DNA from: Gemmataceae bacterium
GTDB lineage: Bacteria > Planctomycetota > Planctomycetia > Gemmatales > Gemmataceae
Direction: 5' to 3'
NCBI GenBank assembly: GCA_019694755.1
Contig: JAIBBI010000036.1
Span: forward strand, 1-38,420
DNA: 38,420 bases
Shown here: positions 1-8,397 of the stretch, piece after piece
Position numbering within the stretch: the first letter of the stretch is position 1
Layout: each line of letters opens with the position of its first letter
Program-made: the position numbers and the translations under genes
The notes under the pieces: model-generated
Database searches by the model: none
What the model was told of the DNA's origin: nothing
Seen by the model: only the letters and a program-made list of their open reading frames with translations

Positions 1-402
1 CTCGCCGACGACAAAGCCAGGCCAAAGCCCGCGGACGCCGCCAAGGCGGCGGTGTCGAAGTTCTATTCCAACATCGCCGAGGGGAAGGCGGTCGAGAATA
101 GCGAAATGTTCTTTTCCGCCGACGTGCCGGTGACGGGGACGATGCCGCACGAGTTTCAGAAGACACCGGGCCGGACCCTGTGGCGCAAGTCGGCGAAAGA
201 GTATCTCGAAAGTCACGGTAAGAAACCGAACTACCTTAAGGTCGATTCGATCATGGTGGACCTCGTTCACGACGGACTGGCGACGGCCCGCATTTCGTAC
301 CGGAAATCCGGCCAGTCAGTCCATGCAGCAGCGGCAGTGATCTTCGAAGCCGGCCATTGGAGGATCGCCAGCCTGTTCGAGGAATCGTTCTTCATCTGGT
401 GA
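1..402 (+). CDS. NTF2-like / SnoaL-fold protein, 5' end cut by window
   Basis: The frame is open from base 1, so the N-terminus lies outside the window. A GTG at 52 is a possible internal start, but the upstream codons continue in frame as a Lys/Ala/Pro-rich linker. The rest (FYSNIAEGKAVE near the start, then VDSIMVDLVHDGLATARISY and a C-terminal HWRIASLFEESFF) has the alternating helix and strand pattern and the closing W-R-I strand of small NTF2-like proteins. No catalytic residues can be assigned. The fold call is by resemblance only; the role is unknown. It ends 92 bp before the kinase gene on the same strand. Confidence 0.5.
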   Translation, partial: LADDKARPKPADAAKAAVSKFYSNIAEGKAVENSEMFFSADVPVTGTMPHEFQKTPGRTLWRKSAKEYLESHGKKPNYLKVDSIMVDLVHDGLATARISYRKSGQSVHAAAAVIFEAGHWRIASLFEESFFIW

Positions 403-421
403 ACGGTCGCCGCGATCGCAA

Positions 422-450
422 TTTCCGGCGGCGGGGAACTCGGGTACAAT
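422..450 (+). promoter_or_regulatory. Possible sigma-70-like promoter before the kinase-sigma operon
   Basis: TTTCCG at 422-427 and TACAAT at 445-450 are separated by 17 bp. The -10 matches the consensus at five of six bases; the -35 is weak. It would start transcription near 457, shortly before the kinase start at 495. The surrounding DNA is GC-rich, so an A/T-rich -10 stands out, but a chance match is possible. Confidence 0.3.
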
Positions 451-494
451 CTCGGGATGCGGACTTGACCTTCCCCGTCTGTTGTTCCGGACTG

Positions 495-2471
495 ATGACG
501 CCAATTCCGTCGAAGAACGATGCCGGCCGAGAAACGCCCGCGGAATGTCCGTCGTTGGTACGGCTCGAGTCCTTCCATTCGGGCCGGTGTACTGAAGAAG
601 AAGTCGAACGCATCGGTTCGCACATCGAGTCGTGCCCGGCCTGCGAATCGCGACTATCGCAATTGGACACCGCGGACGATGCCATCGTCGCGGGTCTGCG
701 TGATGCTGTACCGTCAATGTTTGAATGGCGGCCCGGTACTGTCATCGGTGAATACGAATTGATCGAACTTCTCGGTGCAGGTGGTATGGGGCGGGTCTGG
801 AAGGCCCGGCACAGGCGGATGAACCGCGAGGTGGCGATCAAGGCCATGCACCGGCCCGCACAGGCGACCGCCCAATTGACGCAGCGGTTTCAGCGAGAAG
901 TGGAAGCCCTGGCCGCCCTGCGTCATGCCAACATCGCGATGGCATTCGATGCCGGCGAAAACCAGGGACAACCGTATCTGGTGATGGAATATCTTGCGGG
1001 GCAGGATCTTGGGCAACGCCTGACCGCCAGCGGCGCGATGCCCATCAAGGAAGCGTGTGGATACGTCCTTCAAGCGGCACGCGGACTGGCCTACGCCCAT
1101 GAGCAGGCGCTGATCCATCGCGATGTCAAGCCGGCGAATCTGTTCCTGACACAAGAAGGGACCATCAAAGTCCTTGACCTCGGTCTCGTCAGACGGCCCG
1201 AGGACGAGGAGTCCCCGTTACCGGGCACCGGCGACACGCTCCGTGACGTGAAGCTGACATCGGCAACGACGATCATGGGCACGCTCGACTACGCGGCCCC
1301 GGAGCAGTTCACGAATTCGCTCTCAGTCGATCATCGGGCCGACGTTTACGGGTTGGGTGGCACGCTGTTCGCAATGCTGGCCGGCAAGAGTCCGTTTACG
1401 CGATCCACGCCGCAGAAAACGTGGCAAGCGCATTTGCGGGACGAGGCACCGCCGTTGCGGACGTTGCGGCCCGACGCGCCGGCCCGGCTGGAGCGACTAT
1501 GTCAGAAAATGCTGGAACGCGACCCGTCCCGGCGTTGTTCGTCGATGCAGGAAGTTATCCGCGAGCTTGAGGCAATATTGTGCCGGCCACGCCGGGTTGG
1601 ACTATTAGCCGGTCTGACAGCGGCCGCCTTACTCGCTGCCGGTGCGGGATACTGGTGGAGTCGCCCCGCTCCGGCAGAGCCGTTGATCGCGCCCGTTGCA
1701 TCGGCCGTCGCTGCGGCCAGTCAGTCGCAGTGGGCCCGATGGTTAGGCGTGGAAGTCCAGACGACGAATAGTGTCGGTATGGCGCTTGTGCTTGTGCCGC
1801 CGGGCGAGTATGCGGACGGGAAAGCTCGGCTGTCCGAGCCGGTTTATGTCGGCGCGCATGAGACGACGATGGCCGCATTCCGTCAGTTCGTTCAAGCGAC
1901 CGGATACGTTACGGAACCGGCGCGGACCAAGGGTGGTTGGATGCCGAAATATGAGCGCAAACCGAATGAAAGTCCCTTTTCCGAAGACAAGAAGTGGAGC
2001 TGGGAAACCCCGGGTTATGCCGTAGTCGAGAACAACCCCGTTACCCAGGTGAGCTGGAATGACACGATGGCCTTTTGCGGGTGGCTCAGCGCAAAAGAAG
2101 GTGCCGTCTATCGGCTGCCCACTGAGGCGGAGGCACGGTGGTTCATGCGGGCAGGGGCGGGGACGCGATACTATTTCGGCGACGACAGCAAGCGGACTGC
2201 GGATCACGCATGGTACGATTCCAATTCCAACCGTCGGGCTCGTGGAGTGGGCTACAATCGCCCGAACGTATGGGGCTTGTACGACACCATCGGCAACGCG
2301 ACAGAGTGGTGCAGCGATTGGGTCAAGTCGGAGCCGCAGCGTTACAAAGTGGTGTTCGGCGGCTCATACTTCGACAAAGAAGAATCGCTTCTTCAAACGA
2401 TTGGCTATCATGTAGACCGCGGGGCTTCGATGATCGGATTCCGAGTCGTCCGCGAGATCGCCCGACCATGA
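495..2471 (+). CDS. Zinc-finger/Ser-Thr kinase/FGE-like fusion, membrane-anchored
   Basis: A 658-residue protein. Residues 18-50 hold an anti-sigma-type zinc motif (C18, C32, then H43-x3-C47-x2-C50). Residues 87-365 are a protein kinase: GAGGMG glycine loop at 94-99, VAIK lysine K116, HRD at 208-210, DLG (not DFG) at 228-230, APE at 268-270. A single membrane helix follows at about 369-387. Residues 425-655 are an FGE/SUMF1-fold domain (RLPTEAEARW, NVWGLYDTIGNATEWCSDWV, GGSY, GFRVVRE) that would lie outside the membrane. The cysteine pair of true formylglycine-generating enzymes is absent after GGSY, so it is probably a binding or sensor domain. The start is uncertain: ATG 495 has no clear ribosome site, and TTG 465 preceded by GGGA is an alternative. 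The stop overlaps the next gene's start (ATGA), so the kinase and sigma factor are probably translated together. Confidence 0.9.
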   Translation: MTPIPSKNDAGRETPAECPSLVRLESFHSGRCTEEEVERIGSHIESCPACESRLSQLDTADDAIVAGLRDAVPSMFEWRPGTVIGEYELIELLGAGGMGRVWKARHRRMNREVAIKAMHRPAQATAQLTQRFQREVEALAALRHANIAMAFDAGENQGQPYLVMEYLAGQDLGQRLTASGAMPIKEACGYVLQAARGLAYAHEQALIHRDVKPANLFLTQEGTIKVLDLGLVRRPEDEESPLPGTGDTLRDVKLTSATTIMGTLDYAAPEQFTNSLSVDHRADVYGLGGTLFAMLAGKSPFTRSTPQKTWQAHLRDEAPPLRTLRPDAPARLERLCQKMLERDPSRRCSSMQEVIRELEAILCRPRRVGLLAGLTAAALLAAGAGYWWSRPAPAEPLIAPVASAVAAASQSQWARWLGVEVQTTNSVGMALVLVPPGEYADGKARLSEPVYVGAHETTMAAFRQFVQATGYVTEPARTKGGWMPKYERKPNESPFSEDKKWSWETPGYAVVENNPVTQVSWNDTMAFCGWLSAKEGAVYRLPTEAEARWFMRAGAGTRYYFGDDSKRTADHAWYDSNSNRRARGVGYNRPNVWGLYDTIGNATEWCSDWVKSEPQRYKVVFGGSYFDKEESLLQTIGYHVDRGASMIGFRVVREIARP

Positions 2472-3076
2472 GCCGGCAGGACGCTACATCGCTGACTCTG
2501 CTGCAAAGGCTCCAGGGGCAGGACGATGCCGCGTGGTCGAGATTCGCATTCCTGTACCGTCCCCTGATCGTGTACTGGTGTGGCCGATGGAATGTCATGC
2601 CGGCCGACGAAGACGACCTCGTGCAGGAAGTAATGAAGGCCGTCCACACCCATTTGCCGGATTTTGAAAGGCTCGGCGAGTCGGGCAGCTTCCGTGCTTG
2701 GCTGCGGGGGATCACCCGGAACAAACTGCTGGAGTACGACCGCCGCCGGCGGACGAGGCTTCCGGTCGCCGAGGGCGGATCGGATGCTCAGGCCCGGTTG
2801 AATGCGGTCGCCGATTCCGCGCCGGCACTGGACGAAGGCCCGGCAGAGCTGGCAGGGTTGTACATGCGAGCCGCCGAAGCGATTCGCGGCGATTTTAACG
2901 ACCAGACCTGGCAGATTTTTTGGCGTACGACAGTGGAGAGTCAGTCGCCGGCGCAGGTCGCTACCGACCTGGGGCTGAAGCCAGCCGCGGTGCGGATGGC
3001 CAAAGCTCGGGTTCTGCGCCGGCTTCGTGAGCAGGTCGGCGACTTTGCCGATGGAGAACAAGCGAATGGAGATTAG
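2468..3076 (+). CDS. ECF-type RNA polymerase sigma factor
   Basis: A 202-residue sigma-70-family protein. Region 2 covers about residues 20-95 (LYRPLIVYWC, DEDDLVQEVMKAVHTHL, the core- and -10-binding SFRAWLRGITRNKLLEYDRRRR). Region 4 covers about 130-190 and includes the helix-turn-helix SPAQVATDLGLKPAAVRMAKARVLRRLRE, which reads the -35 element. The start ATG 2468 overlaps the kinase stop by four bases. The kinase carries a zinc motif of the kind found in anti-sigma factors, so it is the likely regulator of this sigma factor; that link is inferred. The stop overlaps the stop of the convergent gene at 3073. Confidence 0.9.
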   Translation: MSRQDATSLTLLQRLQGQDDAAWSRFAFLYRPLIVYWCGRWNVMPADEDDLVQEVMKAVHTHLPDFERLGESGSFRAWLRGITRNKLLEYDRRRRTRLPVAEGGSDAQARLNAVADSAPALDEGPAELAGLYMRAAEAIRGDFNDQTWQIFWRTTVESQSPAQVATDLGLKPAAVRMAKARVLRRLREQVGDFADGEQANGD

Positions 3077-3507
3077 ACCTCTTCGCTCTCCGTCTCCCAG
3101 GATGCCATTTCGAGAGCATTCTCTTCCGAAAGTTCTTCGACCCGTTTGTTCATCCGGGTCTTGTTGATCAGATTGTGCTGTCGGAAGACGCCGAACTTGT
3201 GCTTGATGGTTTCGTGTCGGACCTTGACGCCCCACGCCAGATAGGCCCCGAGGCCATGCAAGACCTTTTTTTTCGTCTTGCCGTCTTTTTGTTGGGCGAA
3301 CGCAATGATGAACTTGGGTTCGATCAGGCCGGTCGTCGAATCGCCGGTGCCGTAGGCCCGGATGGAGCTGGAATTCGCGCCTTTGGCCAGTTTGTAAAAC
3401 TGGGTCCACTTGCTTCCACTGTAAAGAAATGGGGTGCGATCAAAACGCTTGAGCCCTCCCATCCAAACCAGCATGTCTTCCCAGGTTTCGAATTTCTGAT
3501 ACTGCAT
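3073..3507 (-). CDS. Conserved-looking hypothetical protein, 144 aa
   Basis: Not recognised. The chosen start is ATG at 3507, preceded by GGAG with an 8-base spacer; the frame stays open upstream, but that part would be non-conserved and lacks a better ribosome site. The protein is soluble in appearance: an aromatic N-terminus (QYQKFETWEDMLVWMGGL), a middle with FIIAFAQQKDGKTKKKVLHGLG, a basic segment (KVRHETIKHKFGVFRQHNLINKTRMNKR) and an acidic C-terminus ending WETESEEV. No signal peptide or membrane helix is visible. It converges on the sigma gene, their stops sharing four bases (TTAG at 3073-3076). Lysine-rich composition and sensible codon use support a real gene. Confidence 0.7.
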   Translation of the reverse strand: MQYQKFETWEDMLVWMGGLKRFDRTPFLYSGSKWTQFYKLAKGANSSSIRAYGTGDSTTGLIEPKFIIAFAQQKDGKTKKKVLHGLGAYLAWGVKVRHETIKHKFGVFRQHNLINKTRMNKRVEELSEENALEMASWETESEEV

Positions 3508-3699
3508 CGGATGGTCTCCGTAGTGTGGTGATGTGTTTGGGCGAGGGGCCGCTGTTCCGAAATTGCACGAGCGCAACGCGAAAGCTGAAAAAGACTGTCC
3601 GGGTCAGGAATTCTGAAAAAAAACCGGTCGTAACGGAAATAAGAAGTAGAGGGTGGCCCCGGGCGCTCCCCGGAGTGCGCACCCGCCGAAGGACGAAGA

Positions 3700-4986
3700 T
3701 TGACGACCACGGGCGACACGACGGAAATTCGAGCCGTTCTCCGTCTTCCTGACTGCGAACTGGTCACACGGTTCGCAGACGCGGCCGACGAAGGTGCGTT
3801 TGGCGAACTGCTGCGCCGCCACGGGCCGATGGTGCTCGGCGTCTGCCGGCGGATCCTCCGAAACGAGTCGGATGCCGATGACGCCTTCCAGGCTACGTTC
3901 CTGGTGCTGGTCCGGAAGGCCGGCAGTATCGAGCCGCCGGGACTTGTGGGCAACTGGCTGTACGGCGTGGCTTACAACACCGCGTTGAAAGCGCGAGCTA
4001 TGAGTCAGAAACGTCTGGCGAGGGAAAACGCTGTCGTTCCGCGGACCCCGCCGACCGATGCCGGGATGTCGTGGGAGGAGATTCGGCCGATCCTCGATCA
4101 GGAATTGAACGCGCTGCCTGACAAGTACCGGGCGCCCGTGCTGCTCTGCGACATTGAAGGCAAGTCCCTGAAAGACGCGGCCGGGCACCTCGGCTGGCCG
4201 CTGGGGACAGTGGGGACCCGGGTGGCGCGCGGCCGGCAGATGCTGCGCCGGAGACTCGCCCGGCATGGCGTAACGCCCACTCTGGTCGCGCTCCCCCTTT
4301 TGCTGACGGAAAATGCCGCGAGCGCCGCCGTGCCGGCGCAATTGGCGAGTTCGACTGTGCAGTCGGCGGCGATCGTCATGCACGCGCCGGCCAATGCCGC
4401 GCTCGCGGTTTCAAAATCGGTCTTGTTGCTGTATCTCGCCGCGTTGCGGTCGCTCTTGCTTCGCCGGGTGAGCGTGCTGGCCACTTGGCTACTCGTCGCC
4501 GCGGCGGTCGGGGCGGCGGCAACGTCAGTTGTCTATTGGCAGATTTCCCCGTCCGCGTCGAAGACCGGTGGCACGACCAAGCCGCAATATCACCGACTGC
4601 ACGGTGAATGGGCACTGATATCCGTGACGCAGGGCGGTCGGATGCTGGCTCCCGAAGAATTTCGGCAGCATGCGAACTGGGCGTTTGACTGCGACAAATT
4701 GCTCGTGACGACTTCGGGCAAGGCTAGCGGGCGTTTCGCCGCCGACTCGATCAACTCGCCGAACGAATTGGAACTCTGGATGACCGGGGGCGACCGCGCG
4801 GTGTTCCCGCTGCGGGCTCTGGGGATCTATGAACTGGAATTGCGGACGCTGCGGATCGGATTACCCGGGCCGGGGACGCATTGGAACGAGCGTCCGAAAT
4901 CTCTCCAATCCCAGCCGGGCGATCATCCGATCACCGTGCTCGAGTTTCAGCGGGTGAACCGAAACAAATCTCGCGCTGCCAGTTGA
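3700..4986 (+). CDS. ECF sigma factor with membrane helix and C-terminal TIGR03067-like domain
   Basis: A 428-residue protein, about twice the usual ECF length. Region 2 is at about 30-100 (AFGELLRRHGPMVLGVCRRIL, DADDAFQATFLVLVRKA, GNWLYGVAYNTALKAR) and region 4 at about 130-190 (LPDKYRAPVLLCDIEGKSLKDAA, then PLGTVGTRVARGRQMLRRRLARHG). After it come hydrophobic stretches around 193-212 and 240-255 and a clear membrane helix at about 257-280. Residues 297-420 start with LHGEWALISVTQGGR and match the pattern of the planctomycete lipocalin-like TIGR03067 domain. The sigma part would be cytoplasmic and the last domain outside. Start TTG 3700 follows AAGGA with a 6-base spacer. The next gene, an exported dehydrogenase, starts 54 bp on and may be a target or operon partner. 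Confidence 0.85.
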   Translation: MTTTGDTTEIRAVLRLPDCELVTRFADAADEGAFGELLRRHGPMVLGVCRRILRNESDADDAFQATFLVLVRKAGSIEPPGLVGNWLYGVAYNTALKARAMSQKRLARENAVVPRTPPTDAGMSWEEIRPILDQELNALPDKYRAPVLLCDIEGKSLKDAAGHLGWPLGTVGTRVARGRQMLRRRLARHGVTPTLVALPLLLTENAASAAVPAQLASSTVQSAAIVMHAPANAALAVSKSVLLLYLAALRSLLLRRVSVLATWLLVAAAVGAAATSVVYWQISPSASKTGGTTKPQYHRLHGEWALISVTQGGRMLAPEEFRQHANWAFDCDKLLVTTSGKASGRFAADSINSPNELELWMTGGDRAVFPLRALGIYELELRTLRIGLPGPGTHWNERPKSLQSQPGDHPITVLEFQRVNRNKSRAAS

Positions 4987-5040
4987 GCATGACGATCGGC
5001 GACCGGTAGTCCGAACATACGCCCCGGGAGGGATAGCACC

Positions 5041-6723
5041 ATGACGTCGCGACACCAGGACCGGCTCCGCCGGCAATTATCCTGTCGACTCCGACTCGAA
5101 CGGCTGGAAGACCGGGCGGTCCCCGATTCGACGCCGGCCGCGGTCCTCGACCCCAACCTCCAGGTGTCGACGGTGGTCGGGTCGGGGATCACCCAGCCGA
5201 TGGGGATCGTGTTCCTGAGCGCGAACGACTTTTTCGTGCTCGAGAAGGCCTCGGGTCAGGTCAAGCGGGTAATCAGTGGCGTAATCCAGCCCACGCCTGC
5301 ACTCGATCTGGCCGTCAATTCAGCGTCCGAGCGCGGGCTGCTGAGTATGGCGCTGCATCCCAACTTCCCGACGACCCCGTTCGTGTACATTCGGTGGACC
5401 GAGAGCAGCACCGGCGCGGATACCACGGCGACGGCCAACGTCCCGCTGTTGGGTAACCGCGTTGACCGGTTTGTCTGGAACGGCTCGACCCTGACGTTTG
5501 ATCAAAGCATCATCGCCCTCCGCGCCCGGCAGACAGATAACGTCGCCGTCCCCGGGCATGCTGGAACTACGAATGCCAATGAGAACGGTAACCACAACGG
5601 CGGCGTCATCAAGTTCGGTCCCGACGGCAAGCTGTACATCTTCATGGGCGATGCCGGTCGACGCGGGTACATGCAGAACCTCGTTGACGGGCCGTTCCTG
5701 ACCGCACCACAGGTGGACGACACGTTTGGCGGCCCCGCTCCTGATAACAATCATCTCACCGGTGTGATCATCCGGTTGAATGACGACGGTACGACGCCGA
5801 CTGACAACCCCTTCTTCGCGGCCGGCGCGGCTCTCGGTGGCGAGGTCGGTGCGAACCTTCAGAAGATCTACTCGTACGGGCACCGCAACGGCTTCGGCAT
5901 GGCGTTCGACCCGATCTCCGGATCGCTCTGGGAGACAGAGAATGCCGACGATGCGTACAGCGAGTTGAACCGCGTCGTCCCCGGCATGAACGGCGGCTGG
6001 ATTCAGTTCGCCGGGCCGCTGAGCCGTGTGGCCGACTTCAAGTTCATCGAGACCACGCAGTTCACGCGGGCCCTGCAACAGGTGCGATTCCCCCCGACGC
6101 GTATCGCGTACACTCCCGCGCTCGCATCGTCACGAATGTTCATGCTGCCAGGTGCGGTTTATGTCGACCCGGATCTGAGTTGGCGTTACGAAATCGGACC
6201 GGCCGGCACGACCTTCGTGGCCGGCAACGGTTTGGGTGCGGAGTACAACGGCACGCTATGGATGGGCTCGGCCCGAAGCAATCAGCAGGTCGGCGGCAAC
6301 GGCGGATCATTGTACCGGATGAAACTGACCTCGGACCGCCTGCATGTGGACGTCAGCGCGGATCCGCGTCTGGCGGACCGTGTCGCCGACAACCTGTTCA
6401 CGGCGACCAAATTCGACGGGACCGAGAGCGAGACTTTGAAGATCGGCTCCGGCTTCGGGATCACGCCGGCCATCGAGCAGGGGCCCGACGGCAATCTGTA
6501 CGTCGTCTCCAACACCGACAACGTGATTTACAAGATCAGCCGGATCACTCCGCGGCCCGCGCCTCTGCCCCCGGGCAAGACCGTCGGACAGGAGAAACTC
6601 GGCGGAACACTACCCTTGATTCCCGGTGTACCAACCGTGGATGAAACCGCGGCCGTCTACTTCGCCGCGGACGACGATGCGATCGACGCGATTCCGCTTT
6701 TGGGAATCTCGGTGTTGCCGTGA
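5041..6723 (+). CDS. Exported PQQ-type glucose/sorbosone dehydrogenase-like protein
   Basis: A 560-residue six-bladed propeller protein of the GSDH family, which oxidises sugars with PQQ. Visible family motifs are RGLLSMALHPNF at 99-109, GNHNGGVIKFGPDGKLYIFMGD at 183-204, YSYGHRNGFGMAFDP at 278-291 and LWETENADD at 296-304. The N-terminus has RLERLEDRAVP at 18-28, the LEDRxxP tag that opens many large exported planctomycete proteins, in place of a classical signal peptide. No C-terminal sorting motif was seen. A ribosome site GGGAGGG precedes ATG 5041. The substrate is unknown; some family members act on aldoses and others have no known activity. Confidence 0.85.
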   Translation: MTSRHQDRLRRQLSCRLRLERLEDRAVPDSTPAAVLDPNLQVSTVVGSGITQPMGIVFLSANDFFVLEKASGQVKRVISGVIQPTPALDLAVNSASERGLLSMALHPNFPTTPFVYIRWTESSTGADTTATANVPLLGNRVDRFVWNGSTLTFDQSIIALRARQTDNVAVPGHAGTTNANENGNHNGGVIKFGPDGKLYIFMGDAGRRGYMQNLVDGPFLTAPQVDDTFGGPAPDNNHLTGVIIRLNDDGTTPTDNPFFAAGAALGGEVGANLQKIYSYGHRNGFGMAFDPISGSLWETENADDAYSELNRVVPGMNGGWIQFAGPLSRVADFKFIETTQFTRALQQVRFPPTRIAYTPALASSRMFMLPGAVYVDPDLSWRYEIGPAGTTFVAGNGLGAEYNGTLWMGSARSNQQVGGNGGSLYRMKLTSDRLHVDVSADPRLADRVADNLFTATKFDGTESETLKIGSGFGITPAIEQGPDGNLYVVSNTDNVIYKISRITPRPAPLPPGKTVGQEKLGGTLPLIPGVPTVDETAAVYFAADDDAIDAIPLLGISVLP

Positions 6724-6761
6724 CCCTGTCTGCATTGCCCCGCCCCGGGAGGAGAGCCTCG

Positions 6762-7508
6762 ATGACTTCCATCCAAACAAAGACTTCACGAACTGTCGTG
6801 GCAGTCGCCTTGCTGCTTCTCGCGGCAGGGCCGGCGTCGGCCCAGGTGATCACGACCAACGGCAGCTTTGAATCTGGACTGGCGGGTTGGACCGTGGTGA
6901 ATCAACTCGGCAGCGACGGGACGTTTGGCTTGCAGACTGGGACGCTGAGCCCGGCTAGCGGGACGACCGTTCCCGCGCCGCCGGCCGGATTGTCTGCCGC
7001 GATGTCCGATGCGCAAGGGCCGGGCTCACACGTGCTCTATCAAGACGTCGTCGTGCCGAGCGGGCCGATCGCGTCGGCCACATTGAGCTTCAGTGTTTTC
7101 GTTGGAAACCGCGCAACGGGGTTCTTCATCCCCTCGCCCAATTCGCTCGACTTCAGCACGCCAGCGCTCAATCAGCAGGCACGGGTGGATCTCATGCTGA
7201 CGGCGGCCGACCCGTTCAGCGTCGCCCCGGGCGACATACTCTTCAATGCCTACCAGACCGCCATTACCGACGCACTGGTGTCCGGATATTCCAACGTGTC
7301 GCTCGACGTGACGGGCCTGCTTTCGGCCCAACTCGGCAACACGCTGCGTCTCCGTTTTGCCGAGGTGGATAACGTGTTTACGTTTCAATTCGGCGTCGAC
7401 AACGTGAGCTTGAGTATCGTCCCCGTCCCCGAACCTTCCAGTCTCGTACTGGCGGGATTGGCCGGAGCGGTCGGAATTGCCCGCCGGTATCGGCGACGTG
7501 TGGTCTGA
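6762..7508 (+). CDS. PEP-CTERM exported protein
   Basis: A 248-residue protein with a signal peptide at 1-27 (TVVAVALLLLAAGPASA, cut before QVI). The body is a beta-rich module starting NGSFESGLAGWTVVN and ending FGVDNVSLSIV, as in carbohydrate-binding-like jelly rolls. The end is a PEP-CTERM signal: VPEP at 222-225, a hydrophobic helix and the basic tail RRYRRR. Such signals direct export and processing by exosortase, with the protein often ending in the extracellular matrix. ATG 6762 was chosen because GGGAGGAG lies 7 bases upstream and the signal peptide begins there; the frame also has a GTG at 6720 overlapping the previous stop. Confidence 0.87.
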   Translation: MTSIQTKTSRTVVAVALLLLAAGPASAQVITTNGSFESGLAGWTVVNQLGSDGTFGLQTGTLSPASGTTVPAPPAGLSAAMSDAQGPGSHVLYQDVVVPSGPIASATLSFSVFVGNRATGFFIPSPNSLDFSTPALNQQARVDLMLTAADPFSVAPGDILFNAYQTAITDALVSGYSNVSLDVTGLLSAQLGNTLRLRFAEVDNVFTFQFGVDNVSLSIVPVPEPSSLVLAGLAGAVGIARRYRRRVV

Positions 7509-7548
7509 GAATCGCAACCGGAATCAGCACCCATCCAAGAGAAACGAT

Positions 7549-8271
7549 ATGAACCGAATCAAGATTGTACGCCGGCCGGTCCGTGGCGGAATGTTGCTGG
7601 CGATCGTCGTTGCGATGTCGCTGGCATCGGGCCGAGCCAATGCACAGATTCTATCCGGTCAGGTAGATACCTTTTCGGGCGGTAGCATTGCGAACTGGAC
7701 CGAAGGACCTGGCAGCCCGAATCCTCCGGTCAACGTATCCACCGGCGGCCCACTCGGTGCCGGCGACTCGTTCCTCCAGAACATCTCTTCGGGCGGAGGA
7801 GGGCCGGGATCGAAACAGGTCATGTACAACCAGTCGCAGTGGACCGGCAGTTACACCGCGGTCAATGTCAACAGCCTGACCGCAATGATGGCGAACTTCG
7901 GCGCGGCCCCCGTCAGCATGCGGGTCGCGATTCAGGGCGGGCCAGGCCTTACGCAATTCGGCTCCCTCACGCCAGTTGTCCTTCCGGCCGACGGCATCTG
8001 GCGACCGGTGACGTTCAACCTCTCTCCGTCGGGGCTGTCTCTGATCGCCGGCAGTGATTCGCTGGCGACTGTGCTCGGTAGTGTCAGTGAGCTTCGCATT
8101 CTTGCGGCGGCCTCGGGCCCGTCATTCAACGGCGACGCCATTGCGGCGAACATCGGCCTCGACAACCTCACCGCGACATCAGTCCCCGAACCGGCGTCGA
8201 TCGTGCTGGTGGGCGTCACCGGCTTCAGCGTCGTTCTCGGGCGTATGCGCAGTCGGCGGCGCAAGGTGTGA
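7549..8271 (+). CDS. PEP-CTERM exported protein, paralogue-like neighbour
   Basis: A 240-residue protein. A signal peptide at about 1-33 (MLLAIVVAMSLASGRANA) is followed by a glycine- and serine-rich beta module with W50 (GSIANWTEGPG), SKQVMYNQSQWTGSYTAVNV and the closing IGLDNLTATSVPEP. The PEP-CTERM signal is VPEP at 212-215, a hydrophobic helix and RMRSRRRKV. It starts 40 bp after the previous PEP-CTERM gene with only a weak ribosome site (AAGAGA), so it is probably in the same transcript. The middle suggests a laminin/CBM-like sandwich, but no ligand can be named. A hairpin terminator follows. Confidence 0.85.
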   Translation: MNRIKIVRRPVRGGMLLAIVVAMSLASGRANAQILSGQVDTFSGGSIANWTEGPGSPNPPVNVSTGGPLGAGDSFLQNISSGGGGPGSKQVMYNQSQWTGSYTAVNVNSLTAMMANFGAAPVSMRVAIQGGPGLTQFGSLTPVVLPADGIWRPVTFNLSPSGLSLIAGSDSLATVLGSVSELRILAAASGPSFNGDAIAANIGLDNLTATSVPEPASIVLVGVTGFSVVLGRMRSRRRKV

Positions 8272-8291
8272 CACAACTGTTGGATCACAAA

Positions 8292-8323
8292 GGCCGGCTG
8301 ATTGTCAGGCCGGCCACGCTTTT
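8292..8323 (+). terminator. Intrinsic-type terminator after the PEP-CTERM genes
   Basis: GGCCGGCTGA at 8292-8301 pairs with TCAGGCCGGCC at 8305-8315 across a 3-base loop, with one bulged G. ACGC and TTTT follow at 8320-8323. The stem is very stable but the U-tract is short. It lies 20 bp after a stop and 75 bp before the next sigma gene, so it probably separates the two transcripts. Confidence 0.55.
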
Positions 8324-8397
8324 CGATCACAATTCGGAGCACACTCCGATTGCCCGGTTTGGTATCATTCTCCTCGGTTTGTTAATCGGGGAGAAAA

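Noticed and set aside
1770-2465. FGE-like domain as a true formylglycine-generating enzyme for the sulfatase at 18178
   Set aside because: The catalytic cysteine pair is missing, so sulfatase activation is unlikely.
3508-3699. Small gene or RNA in the divergent gap before the second sigma gene
   Set aside because: Only A-rich runs and short GC palindromes are seen; no frame with a ribosome site and no stable long hairpin.
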